A DNA stretch of 64,000 nt from Pyrobaculum neutrophilum V24Sta (GCF_000019805.1 NC_010525.1:62001-126000), one strand, 5' to 3'; counted from the first letter of the stretch, positions 49,605-58,878 are shown. Notes: generated by a model not told the origin, from the letters alone. A program made the numbers and translations.

Positions 49605-50723
49605 ATGTCGATGGATTTGTCTACTGCGAGGTCGCGGGGCCTTGAGTTGGCCGGCAAACTGCCCTGGCAGGAGGTGGCGGATTCGCCCACCATTAGGTAC
49701 TACACCGACTGGTCCAGGTTCGAGGGGTTTAAGCCGTCTGCCGGGACGAGGCCGCGGCCCGCCTCCCCGGCCCCCTGCGAGGTTGTGGTGTCGGGGGGCT
49801 ACCTCGCGGGGCGGGGGCCCTGCGGCGGGGTGGAGGTGGATGCGGCTGGCGAGGTCTTTAGGAGGCTTGACATCGGCAGTAGGATCCTGGCGCTTCACGC
49901 CTCTGCCCTTTCCGAGGCCGTGCGGGTGAGGGTGGCGGGGAGGGTGGAGCCGTTGGTGGTTAAGCTCGTGGCGGATTCCCCGGGGAGCCACGTGGCGAGC
50001 CACGTCATCCTGGAGGTGGAGGAGTCGGCGTCTGGGTCGGTGGTGGTCTACGTCGAGGGCAACGTGGGGACCATGCACACGGCCGTGGTGGAGGGGGAGG
50101 TCAGGGGGGCCGTCGAGTACGTCCTCGTGTCGAGGGGGGGCGGGCCTCAGTACGTCCACTCGGCGCTTGCGGTGGGGTCGCAGGTCTACGCGAGGCCTCT
50201 GGTGCTCGGGGGCGTCATGAACGCCGTGAGGGAGGAGTACGTGGTGGCGGCTGGGGCCTCGGCCGAGGTTGTAGGTATGGAGCTGGGCTACGGCGAGAGC
50301 AGGATAGACCACGTGGTTTCCGTCGTAAACGACGCGCCGAAGGGGAGGGGCTTCGCCAGGCTCTACGCCGTTGCGGCAGACAGATCGTTCGTGGCGCAGC
50401 GCGCCGTTGGGAGGATCACGCCTAGGGGGGCCGGAAGCGAGAGCGCGGTGGAGGGGGTGGTGTATATAGCTGGGGAGGGCGCCGTGGCCAACTCCCAGCC
50501 GGTTATCCTGGTGGAGACCGGCGACGTGGAGGGGGCTAGGCACTCCGCCGCAGACGCCGCGTTGGACGAGGAGAAGGAGTTCTTCCTCAGATCGCGCGGG
50601 GTGAGGAGGGAGCACATCCCGAGGCTCATCATGGCGAGCTTGGTCGACCAGTACCTGTCTTCTCTGTCTGAGGGGGCGAGGGGCTTCGCGGAGGCCGTCG
50701 TGAGGTCGGCCGGGCTCCTCTAG
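49605..50723 (+). CDS. SufB/SufD-like Fe-S assembly protein
   Basis: The 372-residue protein has the beta-helix core of SufB/SufD: repeated short strands such as VASHVILEVEESASGSVVVYVEGN, and the C-terminal family end ESAVEGVVYIAGEGAVANSQP, EGARHSAADAALDEEKEFFLRSRGV and AEAVV. SufBCD builds Fe-S clusters. Neither sufC nor a second beta-helix partner lies next to it. A TATA box (cgtttattaatcc) precedes the ATG by about 25 bases. Its stop shares a CTAG with the convergent tiaS gene. Confidence 0.85.
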   Translation: MSMDLSTARSRGLELAGKLPWQEVADSPTIRYYTDWSRFEGFKPSAGTRPRPASPAPCEVVVSGGYLAGRGPCGGVEVDAAGEVFRRLDIGSRILALHASALSEAVRVRVAGRVEPLVVKLVADSPGSHVASHVILEVEESASGSVVVYVEGNVGTMHTAVVEGEVRGAVEYVLVSRGGGPQYVHSALAVGSQVYARPLVLGGVMNAVREEYVVAAGASAEVVGMELGYGESRIDHVVSVVNDAPKGRGFARLYAVAADRSFVAQRAVGRITPRGAGSESAVEGVVYIAGEGAVANSQPVILVETGDVEGARHSAADAALDEEKEFFLRSRGVRREHIPRLIMASLVDQYLSSLSEGARGFAEAVVRSAGLL

Positions 50724-51967
50724 CCGATCCACTCGGCGGAGCTGGGGCTGAAGAAGTTGGGTATTGTGGGATCCACGTCGGGCGGCTTGAGGAGGTGGCG
50801 CCACTCGCCGGGTCGGGGGAGGAGAGCCCTCCGCGGAGCTGTGTCGTAGAGCCAGCGGATCGGGGCGCTGTGGAAGACGGCGCCGCACCGTCTGCACCTC
50901 CAGCCTCTGCCTCTCCCCAGGCTCTCTAGCGATCCCCCGCAGTAGGTGCAGCGGCTCCTTGCCGGGATGTACCTGCCCAGCACGTAGGCCCTCTCCACGT
51001 ATAGGTAGAGGCCTCCCCTCCTGGGCTTCAGCCCTCCGTAGAGAACCACGTCGCACCGGAGGCACCTCTCCAGCTCCGAGGCGAGCCGCCCCAAGTGTCT
51101 GTAGGCCACGAAGCGGAGGCCGCTGTCTAGCCTCCCCACTAGGTGCCGCCCGGCTACCCTCCGCGCCTCCACCACCAGCCCCCTGGCTCTGTAGAAGGAG
51201 TAGGGGAGGGGGTCGCCGTAGAAGACCCCGAGCTCTATGTGGGCGTCCGTGGCTTGGTTTGTCCTATATATGACCCAGCCGGCGGGTCTGTAGCCCCACG
51301 CCTCGAGGAGAGATAGGGCGTATCTGAGGTGTTGTGGGGTGAGCCCCCTAATGCCGTAGTAGACCGGGTCAGGCCCCCTGGGCTCTATCAGCACCCGCCG
51401 CCTGTCTACGTTGTGGAAGGTGTAGGGATACGTCAGAGCTTCCAGAAGCCTCACGAGGTCGGGCGGGATGGCCTCCCTGTCGCCCCGCCTATAGGCGATG
51501 AGCTCGAAGGTGGACTTGGGGAAGTAGGCGCCGACGGCGGCCACCGCCCCGATCTTCCCCCGTCCGCCCCATGTGAGGACCCCCGCCCTTTCCGCCGCGC
51601 TTATGCTCACTACCTGCGTCAGCGCCATGCGGTACAGCGTTTTGGCCCTCTCGGGCACGCCGCCGGCGGCCATGGCCACACCTGGGTCCGTCTTCCCCTC
51701 CCGCCTTGAGTGGGCCGCCACCGTCTCCACCGCAAGCCTCCAGAGCTCCTCCACGTCGCCCTCCGGTATCTCCAGATCCAGCGCCACGGCGGCGTTGCCC
51801 CTCGTCTTAAAGGGCACGTTTGGGTTAAGCCTCACGAGACGCGGGAAGTCTCTGAAGGCGCCTGCCCCCCACCGCCTCAGCACCTCCTTCGCCAACAGGT
51901 AGCCGACGTACGTCGTGCATCCCCCCCTGTGGCTGTCCGTGTCGTCGATTCCGACGACGACCCTCAT
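50720..51967 (-). CDS. tiaS: tRNA(Ile2) 2-agmatinylcytidine synthetase TiaS
   Basis: The 415-residue protein starts MRVVVGIDDTDSHRGGCTTYV, and has PNVPFKTRGNAAVAL, both TiaS signatures, followed by an OB-fold part and a C-terminal zinc ribbon (CTYCGGS...CRRCGAVF). TiaS attaches agmatine to C34 of tRNA-Ile2 so that it reads AUA. Length is normal. Its start overlaps the stop of the metal-receptor gene by four bases, so they form an operon. Confidence 0.94.
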   Translation of the reverse strand: MRVVVGIDDTDSHRGGCTTYVGYLLAKEVLRRWGAGAFRDFPRLVRLNPNVPFKTRGNAAVALDLEIPEGDVEELWRLAVETVAAHSRREGKTDPGVAMAAGGVPERAKTLYRMALTQVVSISAAERAGVLTWGGRGKIGAVAAVGAYFPKSTFELIAYRRGDREAIPPDLVRLLEALTYPYTFHNVDRRRVLIEPRGPDPVYYGIRGLTPQHLRYALSLLEAWGYRPAGWVIYRTNQATDAHIELGVFYGDPLPYSFYRARGLVVEARRVAGRHLVGRLDSGLRFVAYRHLGRLASELERCLRCDVVLYGGLKPRRGGLYLYVERAYVLGRYIPARSRCTYCGGSLESLGRGRGWRCRRCGAVFHSAPIRWLYDTAPRRALLPRPGEWRHLLKPPDVDPTIPNFFSPSSAEWIG

Positions 51968-52773
51968 CTATACGGGGCGTACCACCCGCCCCTCAGCGTG
52001 GGTCGCACAGCGCTTGAGGTGCCGCCGACCCACCTAGCCCCCCTAGCTACGGCCTCTGCGACGAGGCGGAGGTCCAGGGGGAGGGAGGGGCCGTAGTGGG
52101 CCAGGGTGTCGTTGGGGGTGACCACGTGGGGCTTGCCGCCTAGGAACTGCGTCTCCTTCTCGTAGTAGTTCTTCCCCCTGGCCTCGTAGACGACGAAGTG
52201 GGCCCGGCTGAGCGCCTCCTGGGGCGGCGACTCGCTGTGTTTAAACACGCAGGGGAACCCCCTCACGTACCTCAGCCCCACCCGCGTCAGCGCGTCTGCG
52301 ACGTAGGAGTTGGAGCACGCCAGGTCGTAGACGCCGAGGTTTATGACCGCCACCACCTCGTCGTAGAGGGGGGCGCCCCTCAGCAGATCGCGGTATATGC
52401 CGGCTATTCTATCCCCCTCCTCGTCTCTGTCGAAAACCCTGGCGAAGAACCTGAAGACCGCCACGGCGTGGTCTACGCTGGTCGGCGTAGGGACGGCGAC
52501 AACGGCCTTCGACGCGTTGGCCACGGCGTCGAGGAGGTGCCTCTGCACTGGGTAGTACAATATGGCGAGATCCGGCCGTAACTTGGAGAGAGCCTCCCGG
52601 TCGACATCGACGAAGGTGCCGACGATGGGCACAGACATGAGCTCCGCAGGCCTGTAGGAAAAGGCGTCCCGGCCCGCCAGCTCCACGCCGAGGAGAGCCA
52701 GAAACTCGTTGACCGAGGGGTTAAGGCTCACCACCCGCCGCGGCACCCCGTCTAAAACGCCAACCGTTATCAC
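51964..52773 (-). CDS. Helical-backbone metal receptor (BtuF/FepB-like), no signal peptide
   Basis: The 269-residue protein resembles periplasmic binding proteins for cobalamin or siderophore (RRVVSLNPSVNEFLALLGVE, GTFVDVDREALSKLRPDLAIL, then a long backbone helix). It has no signal peptide or lipobox, which is odd for an uptake receptor; archaeal cytoplasmic relatives exist with unknown roles. It overlaps tiaS by four bases. A TATA-like ttaatatgg lies on the minus strand near 52791-52799. Confidence 0.78.
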   Translation of the reverse strand: MITVGVLDGVPRRVVSLNPSVNEFLALLGVELAGRDAFSYRPAELMSVPIVGTFVDVDREALSKLRPDLAILYYPVQRHLLDAVANASKAVVAVPTPTSVDHAVAVFRFFARVFDRDEEGDRIAGIYRDLLRGAPLYDEVVAVINLGVYDLACSNSYVADALTRVGLRYVRGFPCVFKHSESPPQEALSRAHFVVYEARGKNYYEKETQFLGGKPHVVTPNDTLAHYGPSLPLDLRLVAEAVARGARWVGGTSSAVRPTLRGGWYAPYR

Positions 52774-52809
52774 AGGCGGATCCGGCCCCCCATATTAAAC
52801 CTTTGTGTA

Positions 52810-53021
52810 GGGGGGCGCCGCATACCCCCGCTTCTGTCGGGGTATCGATCTAGCCCCCTACCCGGGCCTCGCCGCGGCCTCACAGGCCCTGCTTGGGGGC
52901 CGCAGCGCCGGCTGGTTTTTACCCCCGCCTTGCGGCGGCCCGCCGGCGCCCTCCGCGGGCGGTGCGGGAGGTTCCAGAGGGGCCCCGTCTCCGGGAGCCC
53001 CCCCGTCCCCTCGGCGCCCCC
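52810..53021 (-). ncRNA. rnpB: RNase P RNA, minimal (type T) form
   Basis: The minus strand starts and ends with a P1 helix, GGGGGCGCC (53021-53013) pairing GGCGCCCCC. Near the 3' end is TAGATCGATACCCCGACAGAA, then GCGGGGGTATG, which matches the universal RNase P regions IV and V (AGAUxxAU and ACAGAAxxxGG). CTGGAACCTCCCGC near the 5' third matches region I. The RNA is only about 212 nt, so the specificity domain is reduced, as described for Pyrobaculum and relatives. A TATA box (ggcttatattc, about 53038-53048) lies 20-27 bases upstream. Confidence 0.88.
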
Positions 53022-53048
53022 GTATCAACTACGGCGGAGAATATAAGC

Positions 53049-53330
53049 CTATCCCTTCCAGAGACCCAGCGCGAGCCCCAGGAGGAAGGCCAGCGAGGAG
53101 TAGGGGACGGCGTCTTTCACCTTCGTGGCGTAGTAGACGGCGTCTTTGGCGGCGTAGCCCAACTGCTGTAGAATAGCCGTGACCTGTTGCGGCGAGATGT
53201 AGCCCAACGCCGCTAGGGCGACGAAGAGCGCCAGTAGGGCCACCGCGGCTGATAGTAGCCTCTTGGCTAAAACGCCGACTAGGAACCCCACTATGAAGGG
53301 CCCCAGCAACGCCAGCACTTCCCCGAGCAC
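53049..53330 (-). CDS. Small membrane protein
   Basis: The 93-residue protein has three hydrophobic segments: ALLGPFIVGFLVGVLAKRLLSAAVALLALFVALAALGYI near the start and SLAFLLGLALGLWKG at the end, with an amphipathic middle (QVTAILQQLGYAAKDAVYYATKVKDAV). The order resembles FUN14-type proteins, but the match is weak. Function is unknown. The RNase P RNA promoter lies just past its stop codon. Its start is 63 bases from the divergent YkgJ-like gene. Confidence 0.65.
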   Translation of the reverse strand: MLGEVLALLGPFIVGFLVGVLAKRLLSAAVALLALFVALAALGYISPQQVTAILQQLGYAAKDAVYYATKVKDAVPYSSLAFLLGLALGLWKG

Positions 53331-53393
53331 GTATACACAGCCCTACCGGTTTTTAAAGGTTAAGGCTTATAAAGCTCATACGGCGGGCCCCCC

Positions 53394-54026
53394 GTGGTTT
53401 TCCGTTGCGAGCCGGGCTGCGCCTTGTGTTGTAAGGCTAGCCCAGTGACGGTCCTGCCGCATGAGGTCTACATACTCCAGCGGCTAGCCGCCGAGCTTGG
53501 GGCCGCCGCGGTTTTTACGCCGGCCTATAAGGTGGCTGATGTAAAATCGGGGCTGAGGGTGGCCTTGAGCTACCTCATGCACCTAGACGAGGAGGGGAAG
53601 TGCCCGTTTCTCGAGGGGACGAGGTGCCTCGTCCACGACAGATACAAGCCGCTTACCTGTAGATCTTTCCCATATCTGCCCAAGGTGATAAAGTACGACA
53701 TCGACCCCGCCGCCAGGGAGGTGCGGATAGACGTGAGGTTCGTCATGTCTACGCTCTGTCCCGTGGTTAGGCGCGACCTAAGCCCCGCCGACGTTGCCAA
53801 GATGTCGAGCATAGGCCTGGCGGTGAAGTACGCCCCCAAGGAGACCGAGGTGGCCGTGAAGACGCTGGAGAAGAGGTACTTCTACGCCAGAGTACTCTCC
53901 GAGCTGTGGAAGAGGGGGCTCGTGGAGCTCGACGAGGAGGGGAAGTACCCCTTCTTCCCCGTGGTTAACGGCTTCGCCTTCATCAGGAGGTTCTACCCGG
54001 AGCTGACCCTGGAGAAGCTCCTCTAG
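53394..54026 (+). CDS. YkgJ-family Cys-cluster protein
   Basis: The 210-residue protein begins VFRCEPGCALCCKASP and continues with KCPFLEGTRCLVHDRYKPLTCRSFP, the full YkgJ pattern, with one more Cys in MSTLCPVV. It is a longer member than the one at 9509, with an added helical C-terminal half. A metal or Fe-S site is likely. A TATA-like ggcttataaagc lies about 25 bases before the GTG. Its stop shares a CTAG with the convergent oxidoreductase gene. Confidence 0.8.
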   Translation: MVFRCEPGCALCCKASPVTVLPHEVYILQRLAAELGAAAVFTPAYKVADVKSGLRVALSYLMHLDEEGKCPFLEGTRCLVHDRYKPLTCRSFPYLPKVIKYDIDPAAREVRIDVRFVMSTLCPVVRRDLSPADVAKMSSIGLAVKYAPKETEVAVKTLEKRYFYARVLSELWKRGLVELDEEGKYPFFPVVNGFAFIRRFYPELTLEKLL

Positions 54027-54946
54027 AGTAGCCTATCTGCGACTAGTTTCTCGAAATCTACCACCGTCCTCCCCCCGGACTCCACCCTCTGAAGCGCGGG
54101 GGGGTTGGCTCGGTATGTGGGGTCATACGTCGCCTCGTACCTCTCCTCGAAGGTTGGGACAAGCTCGTTTTTGTAAAACACGCCAAGGGGTATCTTGTCG
54201 ACCTCCACTATCTTGTCCAGCGCCCTCCTGATCTTTTCGCCGGCTTCCTCCTCCCGTCTAACCACGGGGTCCCAGCTCGGATCCTCGTCGAGCTTGTATA
54301 TCCTTTCCTCATACCAGTCCCTAGTCATCACGTTGTTGTACGTCACGCAGGGGCTTAGGATCTGGAGGAACGCGGACCCCCTGTGTTTAATCGCCTCAGC
54401 GATGAGCCGGGAGGTGTGTCTTACGTCGAAGGCGTACCCCCTCGCCACGAAGGTGAAGCCGGAGGCTATGGCCAACAGCAGCGGGTTGACGCCGCTTTGG
54501 GGGTTGGCCTTGGGCACAGCCTTGAGTTTAACCCCCGCCGCAAGGGTCGGGCCCGCCTGCCCCCTTGTGAGGCCATACACCGAGTTGTCCATGAGGATGA
54601 CGGCCATATCGACGTTCCTCCTCCCGAGGTGGAGCAGGTGGTTTCCCCCGATGGCCACCAGATCGCCGTCTCCCCCCACGACGATGACCTCGAGGGCTGG
54701 GTTCGCCAGCTTTATCCCCAGCGCGTAGGGGATGGCCCTCCCGTGTATCGTGTGGACGCTGGTGGCGCGGACGTAGTGGGGTAGGCGGGAGGAGCACCCT
54801 ATGCCAGAGACCAACACCACCCGGGCCGGGTCGAGGTCGAGCTCCGCGAAGGCGTTGTAAACGGCTTGGAGCACGCCGAAGTGGCCACAGCCGGGGCACC
54901 ACTCGGGGGCTCTAGGCCATCTGTAGTCGGCAGGGGTCCTCGTCAT
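54023..54946 (-). CDS. 2-oxoacid:ferredoxin oxidoreductase, beta subunit
   Basis: The 307-residue protein begins with WCPGCGHFGVLQAVYNA and has the TPP/magnesium motif GDGDLVAIGGNH, followed by DMAVILMDNSVYGLTRGQ. It also keeps cysteines for the Fe-S cluster (CPGC, GIGCSS, SPCVTYN). With the alpha subunit it splits 2-oxoacids to acyl-CoA, CO2 and reduced ferredoxin. Its start overlaps the alpha stop by four bases. Subunit order alpha-beta fits the crenarchaeal two-subunit type. Confidence 0.94.
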   Translation of the reverse strand: MTRTPADYRWPRAPEWCPGCGHFGVLQAVYNAFAELDLDPARVVLVSGIGCSSRLPHYVRATSVHTIHGRAIPYALGIKLANPALEVIVVGGDGDLVAIGGNHLLHLGRRNVDMAVILMDNSVYGLTRGQAGPTLAAGVKLKAVPKANPQSGVNPLLLAIASGFTFVARGYAFDVRHTSRLIAEAIKHRGSAFLQILSPCVTYNNVMTRDWYEERIYKLDEDPSWDPVVRREEEAGEKIRRALDKIVEVDKIPLGVFYKNELVPTFEERYEATYDPTYRANPPALQRVESGGRTVVDFEKLVADRLL

Positions 54947-56820
54947 AGGTCAGACTCGATCACGACCCTCCGCCTCCCCTCCTTGAACCTCTTGTAGGCC
55001 TCCACCACGTCATCGGCCGTCACAGGCCTGCCGTTGAACTTCACCGCCACAGCCGCCGGCTCCAAGCCGGTGAACATCCTCGTCACCAGGGCGAGTTGCG
55101 CCATGTAGTTGTTCTCTATAAACAGGGCGCTTCTCCCCTCTAGAAACCTCCTCACGACGTCGCGGGGGTAGGGGTACAGCATTTTCACGTATAGAAACCC
55201 CACGTCTTTGAGCTCCCTCAACGCGGTGAGGACAGCCGGCTTCACGGATCCCCACCCCACCACCACATCTCTGGCATCTTCCGGGCCGAAGTAGACGGCC
55301 CTCTCCTCGGGCGGTATCTCCTCCTCGATAAGCGCCATCTTGGCCATCCTCCTTTCGTACATCTTCGCCACAGCTTCGGCGTCTTCTTCGGGATCGCCCG
55401 CGGCGTCGTGCTCCAGGCTGCTCAGGTGGAACACGGCGTTGGAGATGCCGGGCAGTAGCCGAGGCGGCACCGTCTTGTCCAGCGGGTAGGCCTCGGCCTC
55501 GCTCGGCGCCGTGTAGACGGCGGGAGGCGGCCTTTCTATCTTAACCGCGTCGGGGTTGGGCAGAGGCATCACGGCGAAGGTGTTAGACAGGTTTTTGTCG
55601 AGGAGGTGCACTACGGGCACCCTGTAGCGCTCCGCCCAGTTCGCCGCCCTAATGCTGTCTAGAAACGCCTCCTCCAGATCCCCGCTGGAGTACACGATCT
55701 TTGGATACTCCCCGTGCCCCGTGAAGAGGGCGTAGAGCAGATCCTGCTGACCCTGCCTCGTGGCTTGCCCCGTGCTAGGCCCAGCCCTCATCCACACCAC
55801 CACCACGACCCCCACCTCCATCATCCCCGCCATAGACACGGCCTCGGCCATCAAGCTGAAGCCGGGGCCCGAGGTCACAGTCGCCGCCCTAGCGCCGGCA
55901 ATGGCGCCGCCGGTTGCGACGGCGACGGCGGCGAGCTCGTCCTCTGTCTGCAACACCACGGCTCCAGCCCGCCCATCCGCCACTGGGAAGGGGATAGACC
56001 TCTCGAAGGTCATGGCGTCGTCGGTGGCGGGGGTGATGGGGTAGTAGGCCAGCAGCCTCACGCCGGCCACTATCTTCCCGTAGCTCGCGGCCTCGTTGCC
56101 GTTCCAGAAGATCCTCCTCTCCGGCGGTCTCCTCGGGGCTAACGTAGCGATGCGTCTATCCACAAGCCGCATGGCCTCCTGGGCAATCCGCTTGTTCTGC
56201 TCCACGACGTCCGGCTTCTTGCCCAAGGCGTAGCCGACGCCTCTGGCGACATATTCGGCGTCGAGGCCCAGGAGGGCCGCGCCGAGGGCTACGACGAAGG
56301 TGTTTAGAAACCTCGAGAGCAGAACAGGCGAAGTCACGCCTATCTTTCCCCCGATTTCTCTCAGCGCTTTGCCGTAAGGGACGCCCACCGTCTCCACGCC
56401 GTTTTCCCTTAGGTACTTGACGAAGCCGCCTACCGTCGGCTCGAAGCCGCGGTCTTTTGCAAATCTCGCCAGCCTCTCCGCCTGCGGCCTAGCCATCATT
56501 ATGTAGCTCCCCGGATCCCTCTCCTCCTCCTCCGTGTTGTAGACGAGGACGGCCCCCCTCTCTAGGTGGAAGACGTGTTCCAACACCGCCTGGCCGTCGA
56601 GGGCGAGGGCAAGCGCTACGCGGTTGCCGGGGGCGGGGGCGGGCCACCGGTCCGATATCGTCCCAACGACGTAGCTGTGGCGGCCCCCCGCTATGTTGCT
56701 CCAGAACTCCCTCCTGGCGTATACGTAGTAGCCCGCGGACCCCACGCCATATATGAAAATGAGGGAGGCGGTCTCGACGCCCCTCCCCTGAGGCCCCCCA
56801 ATGAGAAAACTCAGCTCCAT
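54943..56820 (-). CDS. 2-oxoacid:ferredoxin oxidoreductase, fused gamma-alpha subunit
   Basis: The 625-residue chain joins a gamma domain (SFLIGGPQGRGVETASLIF) to the pyrimidine-binding alpha domain with YYPITPATDD near residue 255 and SGPGFSLMAEAVSMAGM. This fused form is usual in crenarchaea such as Sulfolobus. Substrate range may include pyruvate and 2-oxoglutarate. An AT-rich promoter (aaaaatatatatag on the minus strand) precedes the ATG. The gap 56821-56927 is AT-rich with no other feature I trust. Confidence 0.94.
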   Translation of the reverse strand: MELSFLIGGPQGRGVETASLIFIYGVGSAGYYVYARREFWSNIAGGRHSYVVGTISDRWPAPAPGNRVALALALDGQAVLEHVFHLERGAVLVYNTEEEERDPGSYIMMARPQAERLARFAKDRGFEPTVGGFVKYLRENGVETVGVPYGKALREIGGKIGVTSPVLLSRFLNTFVVALGAALLGLDAEYVARGVGYALGKKPDVVEQNKRIAQEAMRLVDRRIATLAPRRPPERRIFWNGNEAASYGKIVAGVRLLAYYPITPATDDAMTFERSIPFPVADGRAGAVVLQTEDELAAVAVATGGAIAGARAATVTSGPGFSLMAEAVSMAGMMEVGVVVVVWMRAGPSTGQATRQGQQDLLYALFTGHGEYPKIVYSSGDLEEAFLDSIRAANWAERYRVPVVHLLDKNLSNTFAVMPLPNPDAVKIERPPPAVYTAPSEAEAYPLDKTVPPRLLPGISNAVFHLSSLEHDAAGDPEEDAEAVAKMYERRMAKMALIEEEIPPEERAVYFGPEDARDVVVGWGSVKPAVLTALRELKDVGFLYVKMLYPYPRDVVRRFLEGRSALFIENNYMAQLALVTRMFTGLEPAAVAVKFNGRPVTADDVVEAYKRFKEGRRRVVIESDL

Positions 56821-56927
56821 ATATCTCTATACCCGACATGGTCTATATATATTTTTCCTTTTACAACTATAGAAATGATGATGTGATAACTTTATGTGAT
56901 TTTAACTTCTGTATTAGATAGACCTAG

Positions 56928-57524
56928 CTAGTGGGTAAACAGGTTTGCTATTTGGTTTCTTATGCCCGTTATGATCATCTCGGTGGCGACAGACGCGATG
57001 ACAAGGGACATAAATCTGCCCAACAGCCTCAGCGGAGTCGCGCCGAGGTACCTCACGGCTCTGATGCCGAGGAGCAAGGTGGCCGCGACGGCGGTGGAGG
57101 CTGACGCGGCCACCGCCAGAGCCCAGAGGGGGCCGTAGGTCGACGATATTATGATCAAGGCGGTGATGGTGCCGGGGCCCACTATAAGGGGAGTTGCCAG
57201 GGGGACCACGGCTTGCTCCTCCGCAATCTCCACCTTTCCCACGTAGGAGCCCGACATGAGGGTCATTATCGATATCGCCATCAGCATGATGCCCCCCGCG
57301 ATCCTAAAGCTGTCGAGGCTTACGCCGAACGCGGCGAGTATGGCCCCGCCGCTTAAGGCGAAGAGGGATGTGAGTATGTAGACGGCGAATACGACCACGG
57401 TGGTGACCTTTTTCACGAACTGGGGGCGTTCAGACGCCAGCGGCCCGACGATGGCGAGTTTGCCTATTGGGTTCATTATTGCGTAAAGTTGCCCCACAAG
57501 CGCAAAAAACTCGGTGATTGACAT
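56928..57524 (-). CDS. MarC family membrane protein
   Basis: The 198-residue protein has six hydrophobic helices and the MarC/SNATE pattern: LYAIMNPIGKLAIVGPL in helix one, RIAGGIMLMAISIMTL and VPLATPLIVGPGTITALI (PLAxPLxxGPGTI). MarC proteins are of unknown function; a Thermococcus relative was linked to neutral amino acid transport. It begins 54 bases downstream of the FBP aldolase/phosphatase gene on the same strand. Confidence 0.9.
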   Translation of the reverse strand: MSITEFFALVGQLYAIMNPIGKLAIVGPLASERPQFVKKVTTVVVFAVYILTSLFALSGGAILAAFGVSLDSFRIAGGIMLMAISIMTLMSGSYVGKVEIAEEQAVVPLATPLIVGPGTITALIIISSTYGPLWALAVAASASTAVAATLLLGIRAVRYLGATPLRLLGRFMSLVIASVATEMIITGIRNQIANLFTH

Positions 57525-57578
57525 GAGGCGTCAGCCCTGGAAAACTCTTCACTCCTCCGACCTCACGCGCCACATCAC

Positions 57579-58778
57579 CTAGTCGTGTTGAGACTCCTCG
57601 ACCTTGGCGCCTTTTACCACAGCCTCTATGTATTTCTTGCGGTCTTTTTCGTACTGGTCCGCCGGATACGGCTTGACCTTGGCCAGTATCTTGGGTAGGG
57701 CGGTGTACTCCATCTCTTCCGGAGGTAGCCTGTGCGGCTGGAAGGGACCCATGCGGCGTATGTAGTCGGCTATCTGGGCGGCCGTCTGCCTCACGTAGTC
57801 GAAGGCCGGGTCGTCGAAGAGGTCTACGCCGCCTTCGAGGTAGCCCTCGTGTAGCTGGAAGCCTAGGGCTCCCACCTTGGGAGGGCCGTCGAATCTGGTC
57901 ATCTTTGGCCCAATGGCGATCCTCCTCTCCGGATCCACCGATATAAACCGGGCCGGCATCAGAGGCCCGGCGTGGCTGCCGCGCATCCACCCGTGTACTA
58001 GGTGTGGATGGGCGAAGGCCTCAAGCACCTCGCCGACGGCGGGGAGGCCCGACTGGGCTCTCACGAGGAGCACGGGGTCGTCTTTGCCGACGTACCGCCC
58101 GGCGATTAGGGAGAGCCTCTCCACGCTGTTGGCGGCGGCCGGCGCGCCGTCGGCCCTCCTGAACACCTTCCTAATTATGTATCTGCCGGTGGTGCCGATT
58201 AGGCCAAGCAGGGAGTAGGCGTCCTCGGGGGTCTTGAGGAGGTAGACCTTGTGCTCCACCACGTCGAGGACTTCGAAGATGAAGCCCTCGTGCATCGAGG
58301 GGTCGATGACGAGGCCGGCCGTGGTGAAGGGGTCTGCGAACATCTTGTAGAGCGGCAGGTTGAAGGCCCCGGGCTCCGTCTTGTCGGCCGCGAAGGCAAT
58401 GATGGGCTCGCTGGGCCTCTCCTCGAACTCCATCTCGGCCACCTGGGGCCCCATCCCCCTGATGTTGCCGGAGAAGGCGTCTTTCAGCAGGTCCTGCCCA
58501 GCGCCGTACAGCTTGAACCTCTTGGCGATCTGGTCGGTCACCTCTTTAAAGGTCTCCCAGGCGAGGCCGTGGATGTCCTTGTTGTCCTCGCCCTTCGTAT
58601 GCGTCATCAACAGCGAGATGTCGTCGCCTACGTTGTAGACGAAGTAGTCAATTATCACCCCCCTCTTCTGTGCCTCCTTAAGCTTCGCCGCGGCGTACTC
58701 CAGCATTTTTGGGTGGACGTGGGCGTGGCCGGGGAACCCGCCGACGTCTGCCTTGATTATGGAAACCGTAACCCGCAT
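57579..58778 (-). CDS. fbp: Fructose-1,6-bisphosphate aldolase/phosphatase
   Basis: The 399-residue protein is the archaeal bifunctional enzyme: TVSIIKADVGGFPGHAHVHP, GDDISLLMTH, YGAGQDLLKDAFSGNIRGMGP and HEGYLEGGVDLFDDPAFD are family hallmarks holding the metal and Schiff-base sites. It condenses triose phosphates to FBP and removes one phosphate, driving gluconeogenesis one way. Length is typical. A TATA-like ctataatatttttaaag lies on the minus strand near 58801-58817. Confidence 0.97.
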   Translation of the reverse strand: MRVTVSIIKADVGGFPGHAHVHPKMLEYAAAKLKEAQKRGVIIDYFVYNVGDDISLLMTHTKGEDNKDIHGLAWETFKEVTDQIAKRFKLYGAGQDLLKDAFSGNIRGMGPQVAEMEFEERPSEPIIAFAADKTEPGAFNLPLYKMFADPFTTAGLVIDPSMHEGFIFEVLDVVEHKVYLLKTPEDAYSLLGLIGTTGRYIIRKVFRRADGAPAAANSVERLSLIAGRYVGKDDPVLLVRAQSGLPAVGEVLEAFAHPHLVHGWMRGSHAGPLMPARFISVDPERRIAIGPKMTRFDGPPKVGALGFQLHEGYLEGGVDLFDDPAFDYVRQTAAQIADYIRRMGPFQPHRLPPEEMEYTALPKILAKVKPYPADQYEKDRKKYIEAVVKGAKVEESQHD

Positions 58779-58878
58779 GGGGGATAGGTTGAGGACGCTT
58801 TAAAAATATTATAGATAGGCGTTGGAAAGGTTTATATAGGCGGTCTTGTATGGCTGTGATGTTCAAGGGGCGAACACT

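Noticed and set aside
49587-51065. 492-codon open frame on the minus strand across sufB/D and tiaS
   Set aside because: It is antisense to two clear genes, rich in Pro/Arg/His, with no domain; long antisense frames arise from high GC at codon position three.
56870-56927. ATGATGA box suggesting another C/D RNA
   Set aside because: No matching D box CTGA at the right distance on either strand; AT-rich promoter-type sequence.
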